A DNA stretch of 64,000 bases from Hydractinia symbiolongicarpus (GCF_029227915.1 NC_079884.1:18478001-18542000); one strand, 5' to 3'. Shown: positions 1-10,330, counted from the first letter of the stretch. A program made the numbers and translations. Notes: generated by a model from the letters alone, not told the origin.

Positions 1-23
1 TACGCGTACAGTCCTTTAAAGTC

Positions 24-205
24 TGTTATATGACCTTTTGCCGCCTAATAATGGCCTTACACATCAATCACGTCGTTCCACATGTCTGGGCAAGTTGCCA
101 TTGGTCTGGTCCTTTCACTATCAATGCACTACGACCTCCCAAGTTCTTTTCCACTGCGCAATAGCCTTATAACACCGTCAACTACGCGTACAGTCCTCTA
201 AAGTC
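24..205 (+). repeat. Representative canonical monomer, 182 bp
   Basis: This is the first complete monomer, phased on TGTTATATG. In order it carries a TATAT tract followed by a CCTTTTGCCGCC segment, then ATGGCCTTACAC, then CACGTCGTTCCACATG, the very stable TTGCCATTGGT segment (inverted CCAAT core ATTGG at 100-104), a CCTTTCACT pyrimidine run, ACTACGACCTCCC, a T-rich tract, the near-invariant CCTTATAACACCGTCAACT (from 165), and a CCTCTAAAG segment that leads into the next copy. ATGGCCTTA-like words occur in both halves of many monomers (GGCCTTACAC and GGCCTTATAACAC), hinting at an old internal duplication, but the spacing is uneven and the evidence weak. The choice of start is arbitrary, as in any tandem repeat. 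Confidence 0.95.
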
Positions 206-432
206 TGTTATATGACCGTTTGCCGCCTAATAATGGCCTTACACATAAATCACGTGTTTCCACGTGTCTGTTCAGGTTGCCATTGGTCTCGTCCTTTCAC
301 TATCAATGGACTACGACGTCCCAAATCGTTTTACATTGCGCAGTAGCCTTATAACACCGTCAACTACGTGAACAGGTCTCTAAAGGTTGTTATATAACCT
401 TTTGCTGCCTAATAACGGCCTTACACGTAATT

Positions 433-448
433 CACGTGGTTCCACGTG
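433..448. other. 16-bp perfect dyad CACGTGG-TT-CCACGTG (first copy)
   Basis: Seven-base arms (CACGTGG and CCACGTG) flank a TT centre, and each arm contains a CACGTG hexamer of the E-box/G-box type. The same dyad lies at the same place in dozens of monomers, for example at 1889-1904. In the canonical class this position reads CACGTCGTTCCACATG and the dyad is broken. It may serve protein binding or cruciform formation, but only the symmetry is seen here. Confidence 0.8.
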
Positions 449-751
449 TCTACTCAGGTTGCCATTGGTCTAGTCCTACCACTACGATCGTACTAGAACG
501 TCCCAAATTGTTTTACATTGCTGAATAGCCTTATAACACCGTCAACTACGTGAGCAGCCCTCTGAAGGTTTTTATATGGCCTTTTGCCGCGTAATAATGG
601 CCTTATCCATAAATCACGTCGTTCGACACGTCTGCGCAAGTTTCCATTGGTCTAGTCCTTTCACTATGAATACACTACGACCTCCCAAGTTCTTTTCCAC
701 TGCGCAATAGCCTTATAACACCGTCGACTACGCGCACAGTCCTCTAAAGTC

Positions 752-933
752 AGTTATATCACCTTTTGGCGCCTAATAATGACGTTACACATAAATCACG
801 TGGTTCCGCGTGTCTACACTGGTTACCATTGGTTTATTCCCTCGACACTCAGTGGACTACATTGTCCTAAGTCTATTTACATTGCTGCATGACGTTATAA
901 CACCGTTAACTACACGTGCATGCCTCTAAGGCC
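752..933 (+). repeat. Diverged monomer class (GGTTACCATTGGTTTATTCC type)
   Basis: This is the most distinctive monomer class. It has TCACCTTTTGGCGCC in place of TGACCTTTTGCCGCC, then GTGGTTCCGCGTGTC, GGTTACCATTGGTTTATTCC and CTCGACACTC, and ends with a TGCATGACGTTATAACACC segment. The length is the ordinary 182 bp. I found the same class near 2440, 4980, 7340, 9880, 11150, 12600, 14060, 16600, 19530, 20430, 21340, 24790, 28070, 28610, 29340, 31330, 31880, 34430, 35335, 36790, 38065, 39700, 41525, 44060, 46430, 49140, 51150, 53170, 54080, 57890, 59915, 61920 and 62825. Its spacing varies (4, 5, 9 or 14 monomers are common), so it is a useful marker of block structure. Confidence 0.9.
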
Positions 934-1115
934 TGTTATATGACCTTTTGCCGCCTAATAACGGCCTTACACGTAAATCACGTAGTTCCACGTGTCTGTT
1001 CAGGTTGCCATTGGTCTAGTCCTACCACTATGAATGTAGTACGACGTCCCAAATCGTTTTACATTGCGGAATAGCCTTATAACACCGTCTACTACGTGAG
1101 CAGGTCTCTAAAGGG

Positions 1116-1298
1116 GTTTATATGGCCTTTTGCCGCCTAATAATGGTCTTACACATAAATCACGTCGCTCCACATGTCTGGGCAAGTTGCCATTGGTCCA
1201 TTCCTTTATCTGTTAATGTACTACGACGTCCTAAGTCGTTTTCCATTTGCTGCATGACGTTATAATACCGTCAACTACATGTGCATGCCTCTAAAGGC
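1116..1298 (+). repeat. 183-bp monomer class with TCCATTCCTTTATCTG segment
   Basis: In this class the usual TCTAGTCCTTTCAC segment is replaced by TCCATTCCTTTATCTGTTAA, and an extra T occurs in CCATTTGCTGCATGAC, making 183 bp. Close relatives lie near 3370, 5910, 12990, 13180, 19000, 19190, 19910, 20090, 29000, 34810, 35000, 35720, 38450, 40090, 40280, 42460, 45000, 49530, 56460 and 58280. Two of them are often adjacent, as at 12990/13180 and 34810/35000. The number of adjacent copies (one or two) is exactly what distinguishes 1-9726 from its copy at 38902-48805. Confidence 0.85.
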
Positions 1299-1662
1299 TG
1301 TTATATGACCTTTTGCCGCCTAATAATGGCCTTACACATCAATCACGTCGTTCCACATGTCTGGGCAAGTTGCCATTGGTCTGGTCCTTTCACTCTCAAT
1401 GCACTACGACGTCCCAAGTTCTTTTCCATTGCGCAATAGCGTTATAACACCGTCAACTACGTGAACAGGCCTCTTAAGGCTGTTATATGACCTTTTGCCG
1501 CCTAATAATGGCCTTACACATCAATCACGTCGTTCCACATGTCTGGGCAAGTTGCCATTGGTTTATTCCTTTCACTATGAATACACTACGACGTCCCAAG
1601 TTCTTTTCCATTGTGCAATAGCCTTATAACACCGTCAATTACATGAACAGGCCTCCAAAGGC

Positions 1663-1844
1663 TGTTATATGGTCTTTTGCCTCGTAATAACGTCCTTGCA
1701 CGTAAATCAAGTCGTTCCACGTGTCTGTGCAGGTTGGGATTGGTCTAGTCCTTCCACTCTCAATGGACTACGACGTCCCAAGTCGTTTTCCATAACGCCA
1801 TGGCCTTATAACTCCGTAAACTACGTGAACAGGCCTCTAAAGGT
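1663..1844 (+). repeat. NcoI-site monomer class
   Basis: This class carries TTTTGCCTCGTAATAACG followed by CCTTGCACGTAAATCA, then GTGCAGGTTGGGATTGG, and ends with a perfect GCCATGGC palindrome at 1797-1804 that includes an NcoI site. The same reading frame stays open through one monomer, so this class accounts for most 61-66-codon open frames in the window (for example 2760-2945, 5297-5482, 35837-36022, 41844-42029). Those frames end as soon as the 182-bp period (remainder 2 modulo 3) shifts phase, so they are not treated as genes. Confidence 0.85.
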
Positions 1845-2025
1845 TGTCATATTACCTTTTGCCGCCTAAAACGGCCTTACACGTAAATCACGTGGTTCCA
1901 CGTGTCTGTTCAGGTTGCCATTGCTCTAGTCCTACCACTACAAATGTACTACGACGTCCCAAATCGTTTTACATTGCGGAATAGCCTTATAACACCGTCA
2001 ACTACGTGAGCAGGCCTCTAAAGGT
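1845..2025 (+). repeat. E-box/G-box monomer class, 181 bp, with 16-bp dyad
   Basis: This representative lacks one base in CCTAAAACGG (other copies read CCTAATAACGG), giving 181 bp. It carries three ACGT cores at 1881, 1890 and 1900, with further cores at 1954 and 2004. The second and third lie inside the perfect dyad CACGTGG-TT-CCACGTG at 1889-1904. The class also has GTCCTACCACTA, where other classes have GTCCTTTCACTA, and often CCATTGCTCTAG, which removes the ATTGG core. Dozens of copies are spread over the window. Confidence 0.85.
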
Positions 2026-2083
2026 TTTTATATGGCCTTTTGCCGCCTAATAATGGCCTTACACACAAATCACGTCGTTCCAC

Positions 2084-4620
2084 ATGTCTGTGCAGGTTGC
2101 CATTGGTCTAGTCCTTTCACTATCAATGGACTACGACTTCCTAAGTCGTTTTCGATTGCGTCATGACGTTATAACACCGTCAACTACGTGTACAGTCCTC
2201 TAAAATCTGTTATATGACCTTTTGCTGCCTATTAATGGCCTTACACATAAATCACGTCGTCCCACATGTCTGTGCAAGTTGCCATTGGTCCCGTCCTTTC
2301 ACTATCAATGCACTACGACCTCCCAAGTTCATTTCCACTGCGCAATAGCCTTATAACACCGTCAACTACGCGTACAGTGCTCTAAAGTCTGTTATATCAC
2401 CTTTTGGCGCCTAATAATGACGTTACACATAAATCACGTGGTTCCGCGTGTCTACACTGGTTACTATTGGTTTATTCCCTCGACACTCAATGGACTAAAA
2501 CGTCCTAAGTCTATTTACATTGCTGCATGACGTTATAACACCGTTAACTACATGTGCATGCCTCTAAGGGCTGTTATATGACCTTTTGCCGCCTAATAAT
2601 GGCCTTACACATCAATCACGTCGTTCCACATGTCTGGGCAAGTTGCCATTGGTTTAGTCCTTTCACTATGAATACACTACGACGTCCCAAGTTCTTTTCC
2701 ATTGCGCAATAGCCTTATAACACCGTCAACTACATGAACAGGCCTCAAAAGGCTGTTATATGGCATTTTGCCTCGTAATAACGTCCTTGCACGTAAATCA
2801 CGTCGTTCCACGTGTCTGTGCAGGTTGGGATTGGTCTAGTCCTTCCACTTTCAGTGGACTACGACGTACCAAGTCGTTTTCCATAACGCCATGGCCTTAT
2901 AACACCGTCTACTACGTGAACAGGCCTCTAAAGGTTGTTATATAACCTTTTGCCGCCTAAAACGGCCTTACACGTAAATCACGTGGTTCCCCGTGTCTGT
3001 TCAGGTTGCCATTGCTCTAGTCCTACCACTACAAATGTACTACGACGTCCCAAATCGTTTTTGATTGCGTCATGACGTTATAACACCGTCAACTACGTGT
3101 ACAGTCCTCTAAAATCTGTTATATGACCTTTTGCTGCCTATTAATGACCTTACACATAAATCACGTCGTCCCACATGTCTGTGCAAGTTGCCATTGGTCT
3201 CGTCCTTTCACTATCAATGCACTACGACCTCCCAAGTTCTTTTCCACTGTGCAATAGCCTTATAACACCGTCAACTACGCGTACAGTCCTCCAAAGGCTG
3301 TTATATGACCTTCTGCCGCCTAATAATGACCTTACGCATCAATCACGTCCTTCCACATGTCTGTGTAAGTTGCCATTGGTCCATTCCTTTATCTGTTAAT
3401 GTACTACGACGTCCTAAGTCGTTTTTCATTTGCTGCATGACGTTATAACACCGTCAACTACATTTACATGCCTCTAAAGGCTGTTATATGACCTTTTGCC
3501 GCCTAACAATGGCCTTACACGTAAATCACGTGGTTCCACGTGTCTGTTCAGGTTGCCATTGGTCTAATCCCTTTAATATGAATACACTACGACGTCCCAA
3601 GTTCTTTTCTATTGGGTAATAGCCTTATAACACCGTCAACTACGTGAACAGGCCTCTAAATGCTGTTATATGACCTTTTGCCGCCTAATAATGGCCTTAC
3701 ACATCAATCACGTAGTTCCACGTGTCTGTTCAGGTTGCCATTGGTCTAGTCCTACCACTATGAATGTAGTACGACGTCCCAAATCGTTTTACATTGCGCA
3801 ATAGCCTTATAACACAGTGAACTGCGTGAACAGGTCTCTAAAGGTTGTTATATAACCTTTGACGCCTAATAGCGGCCTTACACGTAAATCACGTGGTTCC
3901 ACGTGTCTGTTCAGGTTGCCATTGGTCTAGTCCTACCACTATGAATGTACTACGACGTCCCAAATCGTCTTACATTGCGCAATGGCTTTATAACACCGTC
4001 AACTACGTGTACTGGCCTCTAAAAGCTGTTATATGACCTTTTGCCTTCTAGTAATGGCCTTACACGTAATTCACGTGGTTCCACGTGTCTGTTCAGGTTG
4101 CCATTGGTCTAGTCCTACCACTACGAATATACTACGACGTCCCAAATCGTTTAACATTGCGGAATAGCCTTATAACGCCGTCAACTACGTGAGGAGCTCT
4201 CTACATGTTTTTATATGGCCTTTTGCCACCTAATAATGGCCTTACACATAAATAACGTCGTTCCACATGTCTGGGCAAGTTGCCATTGGTCTGGTCCTTT
4301 CACTCTCAATGCACTACGACGTCCCAAGTTCTTTTCCATTGCGCAATAGCGTTATAACACCGTCAACTACGTGAACAGGCTTCTAAAGGCTGCTATATGA
4401 CCTTTTGCCGCCTAATAATGGCCTTACACATCAATCACGTCGTTCCACATGGCTGGGCAAGTTGCCATTGGCTTAGTCCTTTCACTATGAATCCACTACG
4501 ACGTCCCAAGTTTTTTTCCATTGCGCAATAGCCTTATAACACCGTCAACTACATGAACAGGCCTCCAAAGGCTGTTATATGGCCTTTTGCCTCGTAATAA
4601 CGTCCTTGCACGTAAATCAC
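2084..4620 (+). repeat. 14-monomer HOR unit (2537 bp)
   Basis: This is the first unit of a tandem HOR. Position 2084 corresponds to 4621 with a constant offset of 2537 (checked at 2084, 2760 and 3175). It ends in a shortened monomer in which AATCAC joins ATGTCTG directly, a 10-bp loss compared with AATCACGTCGTTCCACATGTCTG-type copies. It has one monomer (about 3940-4120, with GTACTGGCCTCTAAAAGC) that the next unit lacks. The corresponding unit in the long duplicate is 41168-43704. Confidence 0.88.
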
Positions 4621-4640
4621 ATGTCTGTGCAGGTTGCCAT
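4600..4640 (+). repeat. Monomer with 10-bp deletion
   Basis: AAATCAC is followed directly by ATGTCTGTGCAGG (join at 4620/4621), whereas comparable copies have CGTCGTTCCA-type sequence between them (see 6971-6990). This gives a monomer of about 172 bp that removes the 5' half of the dyad region. The same deletion in the long duplicate is at 43704/43705. Confidence 0.85.
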
Positions 4641-6985
4641 TGGTCTAGTCCTTTCACTATCAATGGACTACGACTTCCTAAGTCGTTTTCGATTGCGTCA
4701 TGACGTTATAACACCGTCAACTACGTGTACAGTCCTCTAAAATCTGTTATATGACCTTTTGCTGCCTATTAATGGCCTTACACATAAATCACGTCGTCCC
4801 ACATATCTGTGCAAGTTGCCATTGGTCCCGTCCTTTCACTATCAATGCACTACGACCTCCCAAGTTCATTTCCACTGCGCAATAGCCTTATAACACCGTC
4901 AACTACGCGTACAGTGCTCTAAAGTCTGTTATATCACCTTTTGGCGCCTAATAATGACGTTACACATAAATCACGTGGTTCCGCGTGTCTACACTGGTTA
5001 CCATTGGTTTATTCCCTCGACACTCAATGGACTACAACGTCCTAAGTCTATTTACATTGCTGCATGACGTTATAACACCGTTAACTACATGTGCATGCCT
5101 CTAAGGGCTGTTATATGACCTTTTGCCGCCTAATAATGGCCTTACACATCAATCACGTCGTTCCACATGTCTGGGCAAGTTGCCATTGGTTTAGTCCTTT
5201 CACTATGAATACACTACGACGTCCCAAGTTCTTTTCCATTGCGCAATAGCCTTATAACACCGTCAACTACATGAACAGGCCTCAAAAGGCTGTTATATGG
5301 CATTTTGCCTCGTAATAACGTCCTTGCACGTAAATCACGTCGTTCCACGTGTCTGTGCAGGTTGGGATTGGTCTAGTCCTTCCACTTTCAGTGGACTACG
5401 ACGTACCAAGTCGTTTTCCATAACGCCATGGCCTTATAACAGCGTCTACTACGTGAACAGGCCTCTAAAGGTTGTTATATAACCTTTTGCCGCCTAAAAC
5501 GGCCTTACACGTAAATCACGTGGTTCCCCGTGTCTGTTCAGGTTGCCATTGCTCTAGTCCTACCACTACAATTGTACTACGACGTCCCAAATCGTTTTTG
5601 ATTGCGTCATGACGTTATAACACCGTCAACTACGTGTACAGTCCTCTAGAATCTGTTATATGACCTTTTGCTGCCTATTAATGGCCTTACACATAAATCA
5701 CGTCGTCCCACATGTCTGTGCAAGTTGCCATTGGTCTCGTCCTTTCACTATCAATGCACTACGACCTCCCAAGTTCTTTTCCACTGCGCAATAGCCTTAT
5801 AACACCGTCAACTACGCGTACAGTCCTCCAAAGGCTGTTATATGACCTTTTGCCGCCTAATAATGACCTTACGCATCAATCACGTCCTTCCACATGTCTG
5901 TGTAAGTTGCCATTGGTCAATTCCTTTATCTGTTAATGTACTACGACGTCCTAAGTCGTTTTCCATTTGCTGCATGACGTTATAACACCGTCAACTACAT
6001 GTACATGCCTCTAAAGGCTGTTATATGACCTTTTGCCGCCTAACAATGGCCTTACACGTAAATCACGTGGTTCCACGTGTCTGTTCAGGTTGCCATTGGT
6101 CTAATCCCTTTAATATGAATACAATACGACGTCCCAAGTTCTTTTCTATTGGGTAATAGCCTTATAACACCGTCAACTACGTGAACAGGCCTCTAAATGC
6201 TGTTATATGACCTTTTGCCGCCTAATAATGGCCTTACACATCAATCACGTAGTTCCACGTGTCTGTTCAGGTTGCCATTGGTCTAGTCCTACCACTATGA
6301 ATGTAGTACGACGTCCCAAATCGTTTTACATTGCGCAATAGCCTTATAACACAGTCAACTGCGTGAACAGGTCTCTAAAGGTTGTTATATAACCTTTGAC
6401 GCCTAATAACGGCCTTACACGTAAATCACGTGGTTCCACGTGTCTGTTCAGGTTGCCATTGGTCTAGTCCTACCACTACGAATATACTACGACGTCCCAA
6501 ATCGTTTAACATTGCGGAATAGCCTTATAACGCCGTCAACTACGTGAGGAGCTCTCTACATGTTTTTATATGGCCTTTTGCCACCTAATAATGGCCTTAC
6601 ACATAAATAACGTCGTTCCACATGTCTGGGCAAGTTGCCATTGGTCTGGTCCTTTCACTCTCAATGCACTACGACGTCCCAAGTTCTTTTCCATTGCGCA
6701 ATAGCGTTATAACACCGTCAACTACGTGAACAGGCCTCTAAAGGCTGCTATATGACCTTTTGCCGCCTAATAATGGCCTTACACATCAATCACGTCGTTC
6801 CACATGGCTGGGCAAGTTGCCATTGGTTTAGTCCTTTCACTATGAATCCACTACGACGTCCCAAGTATTTTTCCATTGCGCAATAGCCTTATAACACCGT
6901 CAACTACATGAACAGGCCTCCAAAGGCTGTTATATGGCCTTTTGCCTCGTAATAACGTCCTTGCACGTAAATCACGTCGTTCCAC
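4621..6985 (+). repeat. 13-monomer HOR unit (2365 bp), one monomer shorter than its neighbour
   Basis: This unit repeats the order of 2084-4620 but passes straight from GTCCTACCACTA to CGAATATACTACG near 6470, skipping one monomer. A third partial unit follows at 6986 and matches until about 7486, where TGACCTTTTGCC becomes TGACCATTTTGCTGCC. The corresponding regions in the long duplicate are 43705-46069 and 46070-46570. Confidence 0.88.
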
Positions 6986-7486
6986 ATGTCTGTGCAGGTT
7001 GCCATTGGTCTAGTCCTTTCACTATCAATGGACTACGACTTCCTAAGTCGTTTTCGATTGCGTCATGACGTTATAACACCGTCAACTACGTGTACAGTCC
7101 TCTAAAATCTGTTATATGACCTTTTGCTGCCTATTAATGGCCTTACACATAAATCACGTCGTCCCACATGTCTGTGCAAGTTGCCATTGGTCTCGTCCTT
7201 TCACTATCAATACACTACGACCTCCCAAGTTCTTTTCCACTGCGCAATAGCCTTATAACACCGTCAACTACGCGTACAGTCCTCTAAAATCCGTTATATC
7301 ACCTTTTGGCGCCTAATAATGACGTTACACATAAATCACGTGGTTCCGCGTGTCTACACTGGTTACCATTGGTTTATTCCCTCGACACTCAATGGACTAC
7401 AACGTCCTAAGTCTATTTACATTGCTGCATGACGTTATAACACCGTTAACTACATGTGCATGCCTCTAAGGGCTGTTATATGACCA
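6986..7486 (+). repeat. Partial third unit of the 14/13-mer HOR
   Basis: About 500 bp matches 4621-5121 at offset 2365 and then switches to another monomer order. The 10-bp deletion that marks the start of the second unit is absent here: the full CACGTCGTTCCACATGTC is present near 6974. That deletion therefore arose in one unit and was not spread to the next. Confidence 0.8.
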
Positions 7487-7762
7487 TTTTGCTGCCTTAT
7501 AACGGCGTTACACGTAAATCACGTAGTTCCACGTGTCTGTTCAGGTTGCCATTGGTCTAGTCCTACCACTATGAATGTACTACGACGTCCCACATCTTCT
7601 TACATTGCGCAATGGCTTTATAACACCGTCAACTACGTGTACTGGCCTCTAAAACCTGTTATATGACATTTTGCCTCCTAGTAATGGTCTTACACGTAAT
7701 TCACGTGGTTCCACGTGTCTGTTCAGGTTGCCATTGGTCTAGTCCTATCACTACGAATATAC

Positions 7763-8658
7763 TACGACGTCCCAAATCGTTTTACATTGCGGAATAGCCT
7801 TATAACACCGTCAACTACGTGAGCAGGCCTCTAAAGGGGTTTATATGGCCTTTTGCCGCCTAATAATGGCCTTACACATAAGTCACGTCGCTCCACATGT
7901 CTGGGCAAGTTGCCATTGGTCTAGTCCTTTCACTATCAATGCACTACGACGTCCCAAGTTGTTTTCCATGGTGCCATGACATTATAGCACCGTCAACTAG
8001 GTGTACAGGCCTCTAAAGGCTGTTATATTACCTTTTACCGCCTATTAATGGCCTTATCCATAAGTCACGTCGTTTGACACGTCTGGGCAAGTTGCCATTG
8101 GTCTACTCCTTTCACTATGAATACACTACGACGTCCCAAGTTCTTTTCCATTGCGCAATAGCCTTATAACACCGTCAACTACATGAACAGGCCTCCAAAG
8201 GCTGTTATATGACCTTTTGCCGCCTAATAATGACCTTACGCATCAATCACGTCGTTCCACATGTCTGGGCAAGTTGCCATTGGTTTAGTCCTTTCACTAT
8301 GAATACACTACGACGTCCCAAGTTCTTTTCCATTGCGCAATAGCCTTTTAACACCATCAACTACATGAACAGGCCTCCAAAGGCTGTTATATGGCCTTTT
8401 GCCTCGTAATAACGTCCTTGCACGTAAATCACGTCGTTCCACGTGTCTGTGCAGGTTGGGATTGGTCTAGTCCTTCCACTTTCAGTGGACTACGACGTAC
8501 CAAGTCGTTTTCCATAACGCCATGGCCTTATAACACCGTCTACTACGTGAACAGGCCTCTAAAGGTTGTTCAGCCTAAAACGGCCTTACACGTAAATCAC
8601 GTGGTTCCACGTGTCTGTTCAGGTTGCCATTGCTCTAGTCCTACCACTACAAATGTAC
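7763..8658 (+). repeat. 5-monomer HOR unit (896 bp), first of two
   Basis: The sequence from about 7763 recurs at offset 896 (for example GGAATAGCC at 7791 and 8687). The unit is shorter than five full monomers because its last monomer is only 168 bp: 13 bases are lost where GGTTGTT joins CAGCCTAAAAC near 8563-8580. The paired unit is 8659-9554, and the corresponding units in the long duplicate are about 46847-47737 and 47738-48633. Confidence 0.85.
8560..8582 (+). repeat. Deletion junction of a 168-bp monomer
   Basis: GGTTGTT joins CAGCCTAAAAC, with loss of the usual ATATAACCTTTTG-type segment (13 bp). With the one-base-shorter CCTAAAACGG this makes a 168-bp period, which is divisible by three. 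Related junctions lie near 47643 (CAGCC form) and near 50751, 52763, 59499 and 61511 (CCGCC form). The multiple-of-three length lets an open frame run through two monomers, producing the longest open frames of the window (100-107 codons), which are not genes. Confidence 0.85.
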
Positions 8659-9554
8659 TACGACGTCCCAAATCGTTTTATATTGCGGAATAGCCTTATA
8701 ACACCGTCAACTACGTGAGCAGGCCTCTAAAGGGGTTTATATGGCCTTTTGCCGCCTAATAATGGCCTTACACATAAGTCACGTCGCTCCACATGTCTGG
8801 GCAAGTTGCCATTGGTCTAGTCCTTTCACTATCAATGCACTACGACGTCCCAAGTTGTTTTCCATGGTGCCATGACATTATAGCACCGTCAACTAGGTGT
8901 ACAGGCCTCTAAAGGCTGTTATATTACCTTTTACCGCCTATTAATGGCCTTATCCATAAGTCACGTCGTTTGACACGTCTGGGCAAGTTGCCATTGGTCT
9001 ACTCCTTTCACTATGAATACACTACGACGTCCCAAGTTCTTTTCCATTGCGCAATAGCCTTATAACACCGTCAACTACATGAACAGGCCTCCAAAGGCTG
9101 TTATATGACCTTTTGCCGCCTAATAATGACCTTACGCATCAATCACGTCGTTCCACATGTCTGGGCAAGTTGCCATTGGTTTAGTCCTTTCACTATGAAT
9201 ACACTACGACGTCCCAAGTTCTTTTCCATTGCGCAATAGCCTTTTAACACCATCAACTACATGAACAGGCCTCCAAAGGCTGTTATATGGCCTTTTGCCT
9301 CGTAATAACGTCCTTGCACGTAAATCACGTCGTTCCACGTGTCTGTGCAGGTTGGGATTGGTCTAGTCCTTCCACTTTCAGTGGACTACGACGTACCAAG
9401 TCGTTTTCCATAACGCCATGGCCTTATAACACCGTCTACTACGTGAACAGACCTCTAAAGGTTGTTATATAATCTTTTGCCGCCTTAAACGGCCTTACAC
9501 GTAATTCACGTGGTTCCACGTGTCTGTTCAGGTTGCCATTGCTCTAGTCCTACC
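8659..9554 (+). repeat. 5-monomer HOR unit, second of two
   Basis: This unit nearly repeats 7763-8658, including the odd ATTATAGCACCGTCAACTAGG variant near 8876, which also occurs near 7980. It restores the full TTGTTATATAATC segment near 9470 that is deleted in the first unit. A related single block lies at 11663-12252 (offset 3089). Confidence 0.85.
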
Positions 9555-9726
9555 ACTACAAATGTACTACGACGTCCCAAATCGTTTTACATTGCGGAAT
9601 AGCCTTATAACACCGTCAACTACGTGAGCAGGCCTCTAAAGGTTTTTATATGGCCTTTTGCCGCCTAATAATGGCCTTACACACAAATCACGTCGTTCCA
9701 CATGTCTGTGCAGGTTGCCATTGGTC

Positions 9727-10330
9727 CCGTCCTTTCACTATCAATGCACTACACCTCCCAAGTTCTTTTCCACTGCGCAATAGCCTTATAACACCGTCAA
9801 CTACGCGTACAGTGCTCTAAAGTCTGTTATATCACCTTTTGGCGCCTAATAATGACGTTACACATAAATCACGTGGTTCCGCGTGTCTACACTGGTTACC
9901 ATTGGTTTATTCCCTCGACACTCTATGGACTACAACGTCCTAAGTCTATTTACATTGCTGCATGACGGTATAACACCGTTAACTACATGTGCATGCCTCT
10001 AAGGGCTGTTATATGATCTTTTGCCGCCTAATAATGACCTTACACATCAATCACGTCGTTCCACATGTCTGGGCAAGTTGCAATTGGTCTGGTCCTTTCA
10101 CTCTCAATGCACTACGACGTCCCAAGTTTTTTTCCATTGCGCAATAGCCTTATAACACCGTCAAATGCATGAACAGGCCTCTAAAGACTGTTATATGACC
10201 TTTTACCGCCTAATAATGACCTTACACATCAATCACGTCGTCCCACATGTCTGGGCAAGTTGCCATTGGTCTGGTCCTTTCAATCTCAATGCACTACGAC
10301 GTCCCAAGTTGTTTTCCATTGTGCCATGGC
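9727..10330 (+). repeat. Mixed satellite monomers after the long duplicate
   Basis: Ordinary head-to-tail monomers, including one of the diverged class near 9880, with no clean block match longer than a few monomers that I could trace. The stretch contains the monomer with CAAATGCATGAACAGG near 10162, whose reading frame stays open for 71 codons by chance. No gene is seen. Confidence 0.7.

Larger units (their letters stand above)
1..9726 (+). repeat. Long duplicated block, copy 1 (partner 38902-48805)
   Basis: From base 1 this block aligns with the block starting at 38902. The offset is 38901 at the left edge and 39084 from about base 1300 on, because the partner has one extra 183-bp monomer (about 40180-40362). 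It drops to 39079 after a 5-bp difference near 8378/47469. Divergence is abrupt at 9727/48806. Only scattered single-base differences were noticed, for example 4046-4055 (CCTTCTAG against CCACCTAG), CACGTAAATC near 4610 against CACATAAATC near 43694, and 7593 (CACATC against CAAATC). The left end may continue outside the window. Confidence 0.92.

Noticed and set aside
67-95. CENP-B-box-like word in CGTTCCACATGTCTGGGCA
   Set aside because: With correct spacing it matches only six of the nine essential bases of the CENP-B box (TTCG, A and CGGG positions). A match that good is expected by chance several times per monomer length on both strands, so it is not a supported box.
24-205. Monomer built from two ancient half-repeats
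   Set aside because: ATGGCCTTA-like words and CCATTG words occur in both halves, but at unequal spacing and with no longer alignment between the halves, so an internal duplication is not supported.
1797-1804. GCCATGGC palindrome as a translation-start context or operator
   Set aside because: It lies in the middle of a monomer class with no downstream gene and is simply a fixed base pattern of that class. It is useful only as a restriction marker.
8391-8693. Open reading frames of 60-107 codons, for example 8391-8693, 47449-47772, 52569-52892, 10165-10380 and 3175-3399
   Set aside because: All are the satellite monomer read in frame. They recur with the repeat, begin at the chance ATG in TTATATGG/TTATATGA and end when the 182-bp period shifts frame. 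Long ones arise only at 168-bp monomers. No domain, codon signal or flanking gene structure is visible.
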